Source: Flavobacteriales bacterium (GTDB lineage: Bacteria > Bacteroidota > Bacteroidia > Flavobacteriales_F > PHOS-HE28). Taken from it: a stretch of 64,000 bases of DNA. The translations under genes and the position numbers were made by a program. Positions 30,601 through 38,096 of this stretch are shown piece after piece; the stretch's first letter is position 1; the number at the start of each line of letters is the position of its first letter. The stretch lies in contig JADJVC010000017.1 of assembly GCA_016710685.1 (NCBI GenBank), forward strand, positions 9,722 to 73,721. The letters are read 5' to 3'. The notes under the pieces are model-generated. The model searched no databases. It was not told the origin of the DNA and worked only from the letters and a program-made list of their open reading frames with translations.

Positions 30601-33600
30601 AAGAAGTGCAAGCGCTTGCCAATGAGTGGCGCAATATGGGTGGCAAGGCACGCAAAGAAGCCATGTCCGCCGGAATGCCGGTTGTCCCTATCGTTTACGA
30701 GCAGGCCGCAGCGCGCGCGAGCTTCGATGCTCGCATGGAAAACGATGAGGAACTGGCGGGCAAAGAGGGGTCTGTTCCAGATCACAAGGACAGCAAAATA
30801 TCGCGTGCCATCCGCAACCTGCTGGATATTTACAACAGCGACGCACGCGCCACGCAGGTAGTGTTCACTAATACCGGGCTCGGCACTTCCGCCAACCGAG
30901 CAGTGCGCAATGCTGCAGGCGGAGCGGTCAAGGATGCAGACGGGAAAACGATTCGTAGGCAGGTCAAGGTATTTTCCCCGATCAAGGACATGGTTGAGCG
31001 CTTGGTGCAGCAGGGTATTCCACGCTCAGAGATTGAGATTGTGGATGGTTCCACAAGCAAGGACCGGCGCAAGGAAGTGGCCGATGCCATGAACGCCGGC
31101 ACCATCCGCATTGTCATCGGTTCCACGCAGTCGCTTGGTGTTGGTGTCAATATGCAGCGCAACCTGCGCGCCATGCACCACTTAGATGCGCCATGGATGC
31201 CGGGAGACCTGGAGCAGCGCAACGGGCGCGGTCACCGCCAGGGCAACCAGTGGAACACGGTGCTGGAGTACCGTTACATCACTGACCGCATCGACGGGCG
31301 CCGCTGGCAGGTGCTATCAATCAAGCAACGATTCATCACCAAGTTTCTAAAGGCCGATGGTGATGTTCGAGTAATCGAAGGCGATGCTGCGTCCGACGAA
31401 GAGAGCGACATCGTTAAAACCTTTGCCGAAGCCGCGGGCGATCCTCGCATTCTGATCCGGCAAAAGCTAATCGCAAAAGTTGAGCAGCTACAAAAGCGTG
31501 AGCGCATCCATACTGCCGGCGTGGCGGATGCCATCTCAACCGCTCGCGATAAGCGCGAGGCGCTAGAGCGATTGAAGGCCGATATCAAGCGTATCGAGAA
31601 GTCCGGCGGTGCCGACGAAAAGGCCGCCGCCATTATTGCCGACCATGCCGGAGATAAATTTAAGATCACAGTTGACGGGGTTGAGTTTACAAGCCGCAAA
31701 GAGGCAAACGACGCTTTTGATACATTCATCGCTGCCAATATGCGGAATGATGCGGCCCCGATGCCCATCGGCTCCTATGGAGGAGCGCAGATTCTTGTGG
31801 CGTGGCCTCGCTGGTATGAGCGGCCGGCTTTTGTTATCACTATTGAAGGCGAGCCGATTGCAACAGGTGCCGCATCGGTGGGTAGCCTGGAAGGTTCGCT
31901 ACGCTCGTACAAAGATAAAGTTGACAAGATGCGCGCCACGGTTGTGACGGACATCCAGGCGATTCAGCGCCTTGACGAAGTGGCAGGCCAAAAATTCCAG
32001 CGTGCTGACCAACTAAAATCCGCGGCGCGCCAGCTGAGCAATCTTGAAAAGGATATTCAGGCAAACCCGGTTCCGCCGCCGGCATGGCTGCGCAACGGGG
32101 CTGCTGTCGATACTGATGTTATCTGGAACGGTACGAAATTCGAAGTAACCGGCCACCGATGGAACGCTTCAGGCTGGTTCGTCATCGCGCAAGACGCAAA
32201 AGGCGGGGAAGTAATTATTCCGTACCTTGACGTCAAAGACGCGCAAGGCATGCGTTTGTATGAGGAGCGCGAGTTTAAGGCGCCAGTCGTCCACGCTAAG
32301 CCGCCAGGGGCAGCGCCTACAGGCGCGGCGCCTGCCGCTGCGCCTGTACAGGAAACTGTAGTTCAGACAAATGATGCTCCAGAGGCTATCGAAGACGATT
32401 CCGCCGACATCTCCCGCTGGGAGGGCGAGGGCGGGCGATCGCCTGTCATGCTCTCAAGGTCGGACAAATCGAAGCCAACGGGCAGCATGTCGCGCGGGGC
32501 TGTGCAGGCGATTGTTGATGAGTTCCTGGACAGCTACAGCGGGAACATTGACCTAAAGGTTGTGGTGGTCAACAACATTGACGAGGCGATCGGCACCAAT
32601 TGGGGGCCTGCACGCGCCGCGTACCATGCTGGATCCGGCACGGTTGTGCTTGCGCACGATCACTTGGCGAACAAGGCCGAAGTGCTAGAGGCTATCCGGC
32701 ATGAGATCCTTGGTCATTACGGACTGGATACGCTTGAACCGTCAGCGAAAACCAGAATCCTGCAATCAATCGTTGACTCCAAGGTAGAGTTAAAAGATGC
32801 CTGGACCAAGATCGATCGCATGTACGGCGACAAGCCGGAAATGGAGAAGGCTGAAGAAGTCTTCGCGCACGTAGCGCAGGGCGACACGTTTGGCCGGGCC
32901 TGGGATTCGGTGCTTTCCTTCGTGGCGCGTGGCCTGCGTAGCATTGGGCTGGTTCGCGGCATCGTCACCATGCCCGAGCTGCGCAAGATCGCCAGGGAGA
33001 TTGCCGAAGGCATCAAGAATGGTGCTCGCTCGCAGGTGCAGCGCAAAGAAGCCTTTCCGGTCGACTTGTCGGCGCAGATGAGGGCGCGCTTGCCTGGGTT
33101 GCTCAAGAAACTAAAGGCTGCGCCGCCGAAGCCAGCCACGCCGTTTGTCACGTCGACCAAGAACGCGGTAGCCGATGACGAGCGCATTGCCCGCGGCCTG
33201 GACCCGATAGAGAAGGAGCCGGTTCAGACCAACGAAGAAACGCTAGCCGCCGCGCGCGCCAAAATGAAGCGCATGCCGCACTTGGCCGGCGAAGTCGTGG
33301 AGCGGGCCAAGCTTGGCGGAGTCAATGAAATTTCATTGTCGGATGAGGCCTTGCTGTTAGTGGCAAAGGCGGATCTGATGAACAAGCGCAACGCTGCAGG
33401 CGACCGGGCCAGCGACATTACTCAAGATGACGCGGCCAGGGCAGCAGCAAAACGCGACTTCGAAGAGGCGGAAGCCAAGATCCACGACATTGACCTAGCC
33501 ACGCATGCGACCGGCGCGGAGTGGGGCAGGCTTGGGCAATTCCGCCAACGAATGTTGCGCGAGGACTATTCCCTCGCAGCGCTGGAGCGCAAACAGCGGG

Positions 33601-36458
33601 TGATTGAAGGGCGCCCGTTGGTGGCCGAAGAGATCGCCGCTATCAAGGTGGCCGCGGAAGAGTTTGAGCGGCTTCAAAATAAGGTCGACGAAACTGAGGC
33701 TGTGCTTGTTGGTGCGTCGGAAAAGCTCAACACGGAAGCCGCATACGCAAACTTGGTGCGCGAGGCGGCAAAGGAAACCGGGCTTGCGGGCAGGGTGAAA
33801 AAGCGGCCGATGCTCGAAAAGCTCAGGCTGGCCGCGGAACAGTCGCGCAAGGCTCTTTCGGCGCCAAGCAAGATCAACGTGGGCAACAAGAAGCAAGGCG
33901 GAGCGATCGACGCTGGCGCCCTGTACCACTACGCCACCATTGGCGCCTTCCATGTCGCCGAGATGGGCGTAAGGCTGGCAGACTGGGTAGCAAGCCACAC
34001 CGCGGACTGGACAACCAGGATGCGCAAAGACCTTGGCGAGCTATTTGGAGCGGCCGAAGAGTCCATGGGGGAGATTCTTGCTAACGCACACATGATTATT
34101 GCGTCAAGCGGAATCGAAAGTGTGTCCATGGAGTCGATCATGGACAACATCAACCCGGAAGACATCACGCACGATGACGTGTACCAGCTGGCGCGCGCGG
34201 CGGTTCTTTCCGGCGTGCATGGCGAAGACGCCGTTATGCAGGCTGTCACCGAGAAGCTAAAGGAGATCTCCGACATAAGCGAGCGCGACGTGCGCCGGCT
34301 ATTCTCCGAGTACGGCGAGGCGAAATTCCCCAGCCCGGATGCCGACAAGGCCGAGTTACGCGAGCTGCGCGCCCTGGTGCAAATGCAAGAGAGCATCGAT
34401 CGCCTGGAAGAAGGCCTATCAGCGCTCAGGAGCGGATTGCAGCGCGACAAGCAAAGTCAACTTGTGCGCGAGAAGCGGGCCAAGCTCAACCAGATGTTGA
34501 AATTGGTTGAGGACAAGAGCGCGCCATCACCTGAAAAGCTTGCCACGTACCAGGACGCGCGCAGGAATAACCTACTGCACCAGATCGAGGACATTGAAAA
34601 GCAGCTTCGAACCGGCGAGCGCCCGGATAAGCGCGTTTCGCCAGAACTGACAGACGAACTGAAAGGGCTGATTAAGCAGCGCGACGCATTGCGCAAGAAG
34701 CTTCGCGAGGAAGACGCCAAGACGGGCGCCGGCCAGCGTGAGTACCTTGAGCAGCGCGCCAGGATGCTTGAAAAACAGATCAAGGTGCTTGAAGGCCGCA
34801 TTGCGGGCGATCCTAAGCCGGACAAGCCAGGACCGAAGCCAACGGATGCGCGGACTGAGGAACTGAAGCGCCAGCGCGACGCACTGAACAAGCAACTCAA
34901 GGCGATCGAGAAGGCGAAGAATCCGGGCAAGTCACCGGAAGAACGCTACCAGGATGCGCGCGGCAAGGGCATTGCTCGCGAGCTGGCAAAGGTCCAAGCC
35001 AGGATTGCAGCGGGCGACTACGCGCGCCATGCGCGTCCGGTACCGAAGGAGCTAAACGAGGCCAACACCAAGGCGGCTTACGCGCTTCAAAAAGCCAAGT
35101 ACGACTACGCGGTCAAGCAGTTTGAGGCTGAAATGGCGAAGCGATCGCCGCTGGGCAAGATCCTTGGCGGAAGCGTCGAGACTTTGAATGTCGCGCGCGC
35201 CTACATGACTTCGCTGGATTTGTCTGCGGTGCTGCGCCAGGGCGGATTTATCGCATACGGCAACCCGCTTCGCGCGATGCGCTCGTTTGTGCCAATGCTG
35301 CGCGCTTTCGCTTCCGATGAGGCTGCGTTTGCGGTCAATGAGTCACTGCAGGGGCGCGGGCCGAATCCGCGCGCCAACGCACGGGCGTACAAAATGGCCG
35401 GCCTGGAGCTCACCGAGTCGCACAACAGCTACAAGCTAACCAAGGTGGAAGAGAATTTCCAAGCTCGCTGGCTAGATAGCATCCCGAAATGGGCTCTTGG
35501 TGGGCTTGTGCGCGGATCTTCGCGTTCATTTGTGACCTTCCTGAACCTTTTGCGGGCCGACTCATTTGACGCGATGACTGCAGCGCTTGCCTTGCGCGAA
35601 ATCCCATCGGCAGAAGAGGCCAAGGCGATCGCCAACTACATCAACGTGGCCACCGGTCGCGGCAAGATCGGCACGGGGGCCGGATACCAGGGAACCGGGC
35701 TAAACACCGTGTTCTTTGCTCCGCGACTGGTTGCGAGCCGGTTTAACCTGCTTGCAGGGCAGCCGCTTTACGGTGGCAGCAATCGCACGCGCAAACTGAT
35801 CGCGCAGGAGTACGCGCGGTTCATGGCCGGTGTTGGTATGGTGTTTGTGCTTGCGGCAATCGCAAAAGCGATGCTCGGCGATGATGACGACGAGGAAATC
35901 ACGAGCTTTGACCCGCGATCAAGCAACTTCCTCAAGATCAAGGTGGGTGATTACACCTACGTGGATCCGCTGGCGGGCTTGGCTCAGGTAACTGTGTTCG
36001 TTGCCAGGGAACTCTCAGGGGAAACGGTCAGTACCAAGGGCAAGCTTGCGCCGCTGCGCTCGCGTGACGGCGTTCCGCGCCTCACTGACGTGCGCGCAGA
36101 CCTAAATGAACTCGCTCCTGATGTTTTTGGCTATCCGGGCTACCTTCCGTCAAAGCCTGGGTACGGTCAGCGCGACGGGTTCAATGTCCTGGTCGACTTT
36201 GGCCGCACCAAGCTTGCTCCTTTCCCTTCCGCGATCATTAACACGTTGGCCGGCGAGAACGTGGTGGGCCAGACGACAACCGATGTGCTTGGCGTCGAAG
36301 TCAACCCGGTGGTGGGCGAGGCGGTCAACATGGTTGTGCCAATGTCGCTTAGCAACATTGATGACCTTTTGCGAGAGCACGGTGTTGCGGGCGGCATGTC
36401 GATCCAACTACTGAACATGCTCGGCATGGGCGTTCAGTACCGCGATCCGAGCAAGTGA
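21603..36458 (+). CDS. Giant polyvalent ejected virion protein (DarB-like)
   Basis: 4,951 residues (about 545 kDa), 24% of the genome. In order: two AVDWSxF repeats (residues 9-33); Gly/Ala hydrophobic stretches (about 145-180, 220-255, 300-325); a GGDEF-type domain (about 575-680, IDGDGFNAINKKMGHSAGDE and GGDEF at 621-625); low-complexity linkers; an N6-adenine-methylase-like domain (SAM motif VLEPGMGIGNF near 1950, motif IV NWPF near 2016); an SF2 helicase (HEVGTGKTFTM near 2630, VDEAHEF near 2806, LFTGTPITN near 2855, QRNGRGHRQGN near 3205); a zinc-protease motif HEILGH at 3700-3705; coiled coils (about 4256-4500); and a C-terminal region with a membrane helix near 4740. Phage P1 DarB and the roughly 4,600-residue protein of Bcep22-like phages share the methylase-helicase core and are virion-borne. 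Likely injected to protect incoming DNA and help entry. Confidence 0.9.
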   Translation: MSQEKDSPAVDWSQFQVVEPAPAVDWSKFEVIDDNPDRWQNTIARGVGTMGESVVQAGGVVADALVGFSGFIDKGLSGITGRAPRAEVPAPSLAANEFARDMRASKDELFPAPRAQKELEGDLSRADGFLGSLLAYGKNPLGSAQMGVEMLGASIPAVRALGIGMGSGVLAGGGAGVDAGATFDDEARRGIIQDTPAFQKLAGQYGEDKALELMKTDRIRAVTGAGAAVGALTASGTSALGLNPVDDAIAGMAGTAEKVTLKSAAKKIASEAGGEVVEEVPTQIATNVASGSTGGEAKWSDDVGSAAAGGLVLGGLSAVPFVGADAVRQKFKPIDVLGAGGDTHGELFKDPGTQGDELDRGAPDDGGLDPDARPEGITFDQFKSGMEGYLAALAEKPDPTPAELDELRTIQQFMGDPEALAKMLGVTLVSNEPAANIAPSGLPVIGEAPQSADMVNAPESFGIEQALAAASAPQLGVPTNEGQDAAVSAQSATTAQNDEKEGQTGLLNQPAPRMTAVDRDARIKGLLKSQKAGAIDGASEKELTNLLIEDRSQARVAGSRQPIEGMTVYDDERVSARKIFIDGDGFNAINKKMGHSAGDEIIKFMGEAIAAEFPGDADHKGGDEFYIHSNFSDEEAAAKLEKVRAVTRSKKFVAIDADGNERVQDGVDFSFGIGSDVDGAEKQQYADKAARAAAGLRVERSETDRRNTQADIGRVGEADGERRVQAGEVRSPVVEQPQQPADLDLFKTATRSRGTASIPIPEGSDADAVREALKRAGVVGVIAVKDGALKVPRNQVAVLDQWIASQEKPSGAEPTAEPTTAVESVAAEAGPSGGAAQPYNGGSISGEGSLSTAGAVEPTAAAAGQVVAKGKYKDGTDWEASYSTRKRTDGSFVLIRTMRDADGERVQHLHTDGSWVSGEPPVTAVFGGKQHSGPENFPSEEYALAAARTGHSAEEFGQPAPVAEQVSVAAPEQTAPPVEQKTETKREAAVRLLEESKQKGPEAVIRAKADAETSPGLKKSFTLLANAMEGKDAKEISRWVENTDNKILRAAFTEATGIKLPKTIGGTRDAVAGWVTSSTYKMGDVKAEIAAETKTPKPVTPQVASKNELQSFIGIAADSIEKLRAVDVERVIREAPTEYRQALAEHIKTSRQDLAGEVDDVMAEGKSKSAPVAIAQGADAFKDGVKPEATEATHQEPGAKPEPVTAPVVAEAIKKSATNSPLDLKEAKSWLLKRVDEAMKVAPAKHADINVLTRKVGNRKLSDVSAKFADPDSGKARPSLTIEEGNDGHTIKYRNKVLGIVNSLSLAVSSAERFIMGAKLIGETWDFRHPSQAEFVTFDVPGDGKFKVLNTRENLQAFRSSVEKSGGFKNERKSASTPMAPRSEPWTAINDFLIDDEYGNIYTYSNAVGSPLRFGEGAGVLVNAYAVAENVVIAEGLDTFVGRAVRGQDRGKWFVIEAKTGLSVSPGHSSKEAAITDAKAAVRPQLAALQKKVSESKARTEKQREQDWLKASAPDVYEMMSESQDTAPAPQTPTQPKAPKVEEAKAPPKAPKVEAPAPAPPKKPEVSANTIFTADAAEAARARLKAKFNRVSSGGLDPEMMLDGITLSGYHIESGARKFAAYARAMIQDLGAAAAPYLKSWYLGVKFDPRSAGFDGMDSAASVEGANIDDALAEGDENATPNQPEPPESGVRGGDPKGAPSAQGGRERAAQSGDAPPDTGNVADAQPDNVEEPAAVQSGESAGVRASGTDVEGGQESQGGGNARPGRKGAGRKKSPDAGAGKTDTTDTDVERTGEGATDRKDDDSKGAEPKDVESVSPANPGPGNFHIANPLEVVGGGQVARFNKNKAAIELFIALRDEGRRPTREEQEVLAGYTGWGSFGQELFNGNWSYPRPKQGWEQRDKWLRDHLGRADWEGLQRSITNAHYTDPPTIMAMWEMVRRMGFKGGRVLEPGMGIGNFYGMMPIDLKDRSKLAGIELDPVTGGMAQMLYPDAVIKVMGYQDSKTPDDFYDLVIGNWPFENTGIADRRYNHINPMLHDYFFLKALDQVRPGGIVIGITSAGSMDKKGMAVRRELAKKAELVASFRLPSGAFEDYAGTKVVTDIVILRKRAEPVSNVDGEVWIDTVDMDTKSGEKVRVNAYYQQNPQNVIGTIDYGHGATTFGPGMIVHRPDNMQEQLDRIVAMVQEGAYLSTTRKDTISYIANHTSDREGALTRTDDGLFIVRGEHLAPAHEVHKYQVKSQKETAAREAQLNALIDMRKAYGRLIEAERGTSGVDPEPIRKQLREQYEAFSKAYGPMSESFGLGYLEKIDDPFYYALAALETKDGEKYRPADILSKSTIRSARRITNPSIRDAFVLARNGSVNPSLEEIAKHAGQPEDKVRAELVESGAVFETPGGDIVPSDMYLSGNVREKLRQAKIALDDGNDAMRRNVAALEKVQPADIPYFNIEAQMGATWVSTGIYEKFVAHMLNREGTEGIEVRYTYGRWNIDVDRELQRTTAAITGFGTRYYRFGKLVNAAISNQTVVIKYKDPDGREFVDKTATDETNAKIADMREKFGEWLWKDPERRIAIEREYNEVRNSYASPSFDGSFLTFEGMALSVGRGPFDLRQHQINAIWRALVMRRSLNAHEVGTGKTFTMGGIAIESRRYGIAKKPVLLAHNANSKSVASEIQMMYPAAKILYLDNLSPKTIDVRMRQIANDDWDLIVLPHSLIERLSFREETLMGMAREEIEGLEAEARQAASEDGQNFTEEMLNDPEELRRLRSPTAKELVKQRARIIETIRKQAQESSREGAVPFEELGIDMVLVDEAHEFKKPPMVTRMKMKGLQTQTSQASIQLNFLTRYVREQNNGGNVHLFTGTPITNTLTEIFHQMRYIMADEMAAVGVDQWDGWFGSFAKEEQDVELTAAGDYEAVNRLRAFINAPELRKMIGQYMDVVFSDDMPEMQPRRTKSGKLLSDQSLTELESAELLNGRLEGAKDRPYKKVVNETADPTPDQSRIFEEVQALANEWRNMGGKARKEAMSAGMPVVPIVYEQAAARASFDARMENDEELAGKEGSVPDHKDSKISRAIRNLLDIYNSDARATQVVFTNTGLGTSANRAVRNAAGGAVKDADGKTIRRQVKVFSPIKDMVERLVQQGIPRSEIEIVDGSTSKDRRKEVADAMNAGTIRIVIGSTQSLGVGVNMQRNLRAMHHLDAPWMPGDLEQRNGRGHRQGNQWNTVLEYRYITDRIDGRRWQVLSIKQRFITKFLKADGDVRVIEGDAASDEESDIVKTFAEAAGDPRILIRQKLIAKVEQLQKRERIHTAGVADAISTARDKREALERLKADIKRIEKSGGADEKAAAIIADHAGDKFKITVDGVEFTSRKEANDAFDTFIAANMRNDAAPMPIGSYGGAQILVAWPRWYERPAFVITIEGEPIATGAASVGSLEGSLRSYKDKVDKMRATVVTDIQAIQRLDEVAGQKFQRADQLKSAARQLSNLEKDIQANPVPPPAWLRNGAAVDTDVIWNGTKFEVTGHRWNASGWFVIAQDAKGGEVIIPYLDVKDAQGMRLYEEREFKAPVVHAKPPGAAPTGAAPAAAPVQETVVQTNDAPEAIEDDSADISRWEGEGGRSPVMLSRSDKSKPTGSMSRGAVQAIVDEFLDSYSGNIDLKVVVVNNIDEAIGTNWGPARAAYHAGSGTVVLAHDHLANKAEVLEAIRHEILGHYGLDTLEPSAKTRILQSIVDSKVELKDAWTKIDRMYGDKPEMEKAEEVFAHVAQGDTFGRAWDSVLSFVARGLRSIGLVRGIVTMPELRKIAREIAEGIKNGARSQVQRKEAFPVDLSAQMRARLPGLLKKLKAAPPKPATPFVTSTKNAVADDERIARGLDPIEKEPVQTNEETLAAARAKMKRMPHLAGEVVERAKLGGVNEISLSDEALLLVAKADLMNKRNAAGDRASDITQDDAARAAAKRDFEEAEAKIHDIDLATHATGAEWGRLGQFRQRMLREDYSLAALERKQRVIEGRPLVAEEIAAIKVAAEEFERLQNKVDETEAVLVGASEKLNTEAAYANLVREAAKETGLAGRVKKRPMLEKLRLAAEQSRKALSAPSKINVGNKKQGGAIDAGALYHYATIGAFHVAEMGVRLADWVASHTADWTTRMRKDLGELFGAAEESMGEILANAHMIIASSGIESVSMESIMDNINPEDITHDDVYQLARAAVLSGVHGEDAVMQAVTEKLKEISDISERDVRRLFSEYGEAKFPSPDADKAELRELRALVQMQESIDRLEEGLSALRSGLQRDKQSQLVREKRAKLNQMLKLVEDKSAPSPEKLATYQDARRNNLLHQIEDIEKQLRTGERPDKRVSPELTDELKGLIKQRDALRKKLREEDAKTGAGQREYLEQRARMLEKQIKVLEGRIAGDPKPDKPGPKPTDARTEELKRQRDALNKQLKAIEKAKNPGKSPEERYQDARGKGIARELAKVQARIAAGDYARHARPVPKELNEANTKAAYALQKAKYDYAVKQFEAEMAKRSPLGKILGGSVETLNVARAYMTSLDLSAVLRQGGFIAYGNPLRAMRSFVPMLRAFASDEAAFAVNESLQGRGPNPRANARAYKMAGLELTESHNSYKLTKVEENFQARWLDSIPKWALGGLVRGSSRSFVTFLNLLRADSFDAMTAALALREIPSAEEAKAIANYINVATGRGKIGTGAGYQGTGLNTVFFAPRLVASRFNLLAGQPLYGGSNRTRKLIAQEYARFMAGVGMVFVLAAIAKAMLGDDDDEEITSFDPRSSNFLKIKVGDYTYVDPLAGLAQVTVFVARELSGETVSTKGKLAPLRSRDGVPRLTDVRADLNELAPDVFGYPGYLPSKPGYGQRDGFNVLVDFGRTKLAPFPSAIINTLAGENVVGQTTTDVLGVEVNPVVGEAVNMVVPMSLSNIDDLLREHGVAGGMSIQLLNMLGMGVQYRDPSK

Positions 36459-36460
36459 AA

Positions 36461-36491
36461 ATGGCCACTTATGGCCAATTTGCTCTACAAT
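36461..36491 (+). promoter_or_regulatory. Promoter with tandem ATGGCCA repeats
   Basis: A -10 box TACAAT (36486-36491) has no good -35 hexamer. Instead two direct repeats ATGGCCA (36461-36467 and 36471-36477) lie ten bases apart, one helical turn, at the position where an activator would bind. The predicted start, about 36497, coincides with the first base of the outer stem of the structured RNA downstream. Confidence 0.5.
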
Positions 36492-36495
36492 GGAC

Positions 36496-36635
36496 GGATG
36501 TTCGATAGTGAAATGTGTTGTGGCGCAAAGGCGCCACGCTTAACACAGAGTATCCCTACGTTCCGCGCTGAGGCTGCCAGGGTGGGCAGTTATCGAACAT
36601 CCAATAAAAAACCCGGCGCGAGCCGGGTTTCTTGT
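36496..36635 (+). ncRNA. Putative structured small RNA with own terminator
   Basis: Outer arms GGATGTTCGATA (36496-36507) and TATCGAACATCC (36591-36602) pair perfectly over 12 bases. Inside are a 13-pair stem, TGTGTT plus GTGGCGC with an AAAG loop and a GCTT bulge (36514-36547), and a CTGCC/GGCAG hairpin (36574-36589). An intrinsic terminator follows six bases later, and a -10 box lies just upstream. No open frame fits. The layout is that of an independently transcribed RNA of about 135 nt. I do not recognise the family. Confidence 0.65.
36609..36630. terminator. Bidirectional intrinsic terminator
   Basis: Nine-pair stem AAACCCGGC/GCCGGGTTT with loop GCGA, flanked by an A-run on the left and T-rich sequence on the right, so it can work in both directions. 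It separates the giant gene and the putative RNA (plus strand) from the converging DUF2303 operon (minus strand). Confidence 0.9.
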
Positions 36636-36639
36636 TTCA

Positions 36640-36663
36640 GCTGAAACGCCAATGTTGGCGTTT
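36640..36663. repeat. Palindrome, copy B (imperfect)
   Basis: Left arm GCTGAAACGCCAA is identical to the other copies. The right arm matches for TTGGCGTTT and then diverges, because the TAA stop of the minus-strand gene occupies its end. The centre is TG rather than CA. Confidence 0.8.
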
Positions 36664-37523
36664 TAACTGCGACTATCAAACGTACCGATGGTGATCTTTG
36701 GTGTATCCAGGCCGGAGCGCAACAGCATTTCAAACTCGGCGGCGATCGACTCTTTCACTTCGTCAACGCTCACGATCGACAGGACAAGCACCGGCTTGTC
36801 TCCGTTGTTGCGCGCAACAACGCGAATCTGGAAGACGCGCTCGCTGAAGCCTTGATACGGAGCACACAGGAAGTAAAAGCGCTCCGGGAGTGCCGTTGCC
36901 GCCGCTGAACTAACTTCGATCTGAGCCATGGACGAAACACGTCCACCATGATTTTGCACTGTGGTCTGGCTTTCTTCGACAGCTTTCACCGTCATGCTGC
37001 GAATGGCCGCAATCAATCGACCGGCTGGTGCGGTGGTTTCATTACCCTCGCCATCAACGATCGGCATCGTAACGAGATGCGCCCAATCCTCAACGAACTC
37101 GATCGCGTTGCGCTGGGTGAGTTCCTGTTTTCCGTCGCAACGAGCGACCAATGCAGCGTAAGGCGCCGACTTGCGAAGCTCCAAAATGGCGTTGTGGTCA
37201 CAATGACCTGGGACAAGACTGCCATCGGCTTTATTTACAACATACGCATTGATGACCGCTCGCGCACTTTCTTTTTCTGCGTCAACAAAAACAGTCGGGG
37301 CCAAATCTTCATTATCTTCGGCGTTGGCGTTGGTGTAGCCGATAAACGCCGACATCAGCGGTGTTCGGAAGACGCCACGAAAGCGCGAGCGGCCCGCGTT
37401 GAATTGCTCAAGGCTGATAACTTTGTCGCCAAGCACGATTGCCGGAATGTCCGAGTGAATCCGGTTTGCTTCTGCCGCTTCTACAGCCAAGTCACGAATT
37501 GCGTTTACTGCTGTGCTGTCCAT
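36663..37523 (-). CDS. DUF2303 (YfdQ-like) family protein
   Basis: 286 residues, starting MDSTAVNAIRDLAVEAAEAN, with AGGAA upstream on the minus strand; the 16 extra upstream codons lack a ribosome site. The overall pattern (FRGVFRTPLMSAFIGYTNAN, and GHCDHNAILELRKSAPYAAL) is that of the DUF2303 proteins common in phage recombination operons. Role unknown. It is the last gene of the ERF-exonuclease-SSB operon, which suggests a part in recombination or DNA handling. Confidence 0.8.
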   Translation of the reverse strand: MDSTAVNAIRDLAVEAAEANRIHSDIPAIVLGDKVISLEQFNAGRSRFRGVFRTPLMSAFIGYTNANAEDNEDLAPTVFVDAEKESARAVINAYVVNKADGSLVPGHCDHNAILELRKSAPYAALVARCDGKQELTQRNAIEFVEDWAHLVTMPIVDGEGNETTAPAGRLIAAIRSMTVKAVEESQTTVQNHGGRVSSMAQIEVSSAAATALPERFYFLCAPYQGFSERVFQIRVVARNNGDKPVLVLSIVSVDEVKESIAAEFEMLLRSGLDTPKITIGTFDSRS

Positions 37524-37662
37524 TGGGGTTCCTATTTGATGGCTATTTGATTGGTAGTTGACAGCCCGCACCCTGCGTCGGCACTACTGCCATGAGTGTG
37601 CGGTTACTGCGTTGGGAGTCATCGCATTCTCGTCCGCGCACACTCTTTTGACGCGGAGCCGC
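37524..37662 (-). promoter_or_regulatory. Gene-free leader with long stem
   Basis: 139 bases without a gene inside the minus operon. Arms GAGTGTGCG (37594-37602) and CGCACACTC (37637-37645) form a nine-pair stem around a 34-base loop, and ATCAAATAG occurs twice just before the DUF2303 ribosome site. It may adjust expression of the last operon gene. Confidence 0.45.
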
Positions 37663-38019
37663 TCAGCTAACCGGCTCGTTACGCTTCAACAGGTCCATCT
37701 GGGTTTCCGGCGTAATGCTAAGGAACCCGCCAGCGCCGACGTACAATGAATCAGCCTCGCCAATCTCTTCAATTAGACGGCCCTTGGCTTGCGGGTTTTC
37801 GGCACGAATCTCGTGCTTCATTTCAACCATGTTGCCCTTGCCCATTCTCTTCAGCTCAAGGCTGATGTTCAGCTTGCCTTTCTTGCCATGTTGAAGAACA
37901 TTGGCCGCAATGTCGCTGATGGCTTGGTTGATCTGCTGTTCGAACACTCCGCCGCCAAGCTCAGTCATAAGACTGGCGAAGTCCGTTTTCTTTCTGCCGC
38001 GATTTGGTGCGTTTGACAT
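37663..38019 (-). CDS. Conserved-type phage protein near SSB
   Basis: 118 residues starting MSNAPNRGRKKTDFASLMTE, with AGAGGATT ahead of the start. The N-terminus is basic; the body shows an alternating pattern (GKLNISLELKRMGKGNMVEM) that suggests a small beta sheet. No catalytic motif. Proteins of this type sit beside SSB in phage recombination operons and may act with it; the function is not known. Confidence 0.65.
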   Translation of the reverse strand: MSNAPNRGRKKTDFASLMTELGGGVFEQQINQAISDIAANVLQHGKKGKLNISLELKRMGKGNMVEMKHEIRAENPQAKGRLIEEIGEADSLYVGAGGFLSITPETQMDLLKRNEPVS

Positions 38020-38096
38020 GGTGTAATCCTCTCTAGTTGCTGGTCTAGCTTCGAGCTGAGCATGCCGGACTTCAATCCGACCATTATTGCCCAGCC

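Noticed and set aside
36496..36602. Hammerhead or other known self-cleaving ribozyme
   Set aside because: CTGAGG and GAAA-like bits occur, but not in the order or spacing of the hammerhead core, and no twister or HDV core is visible.
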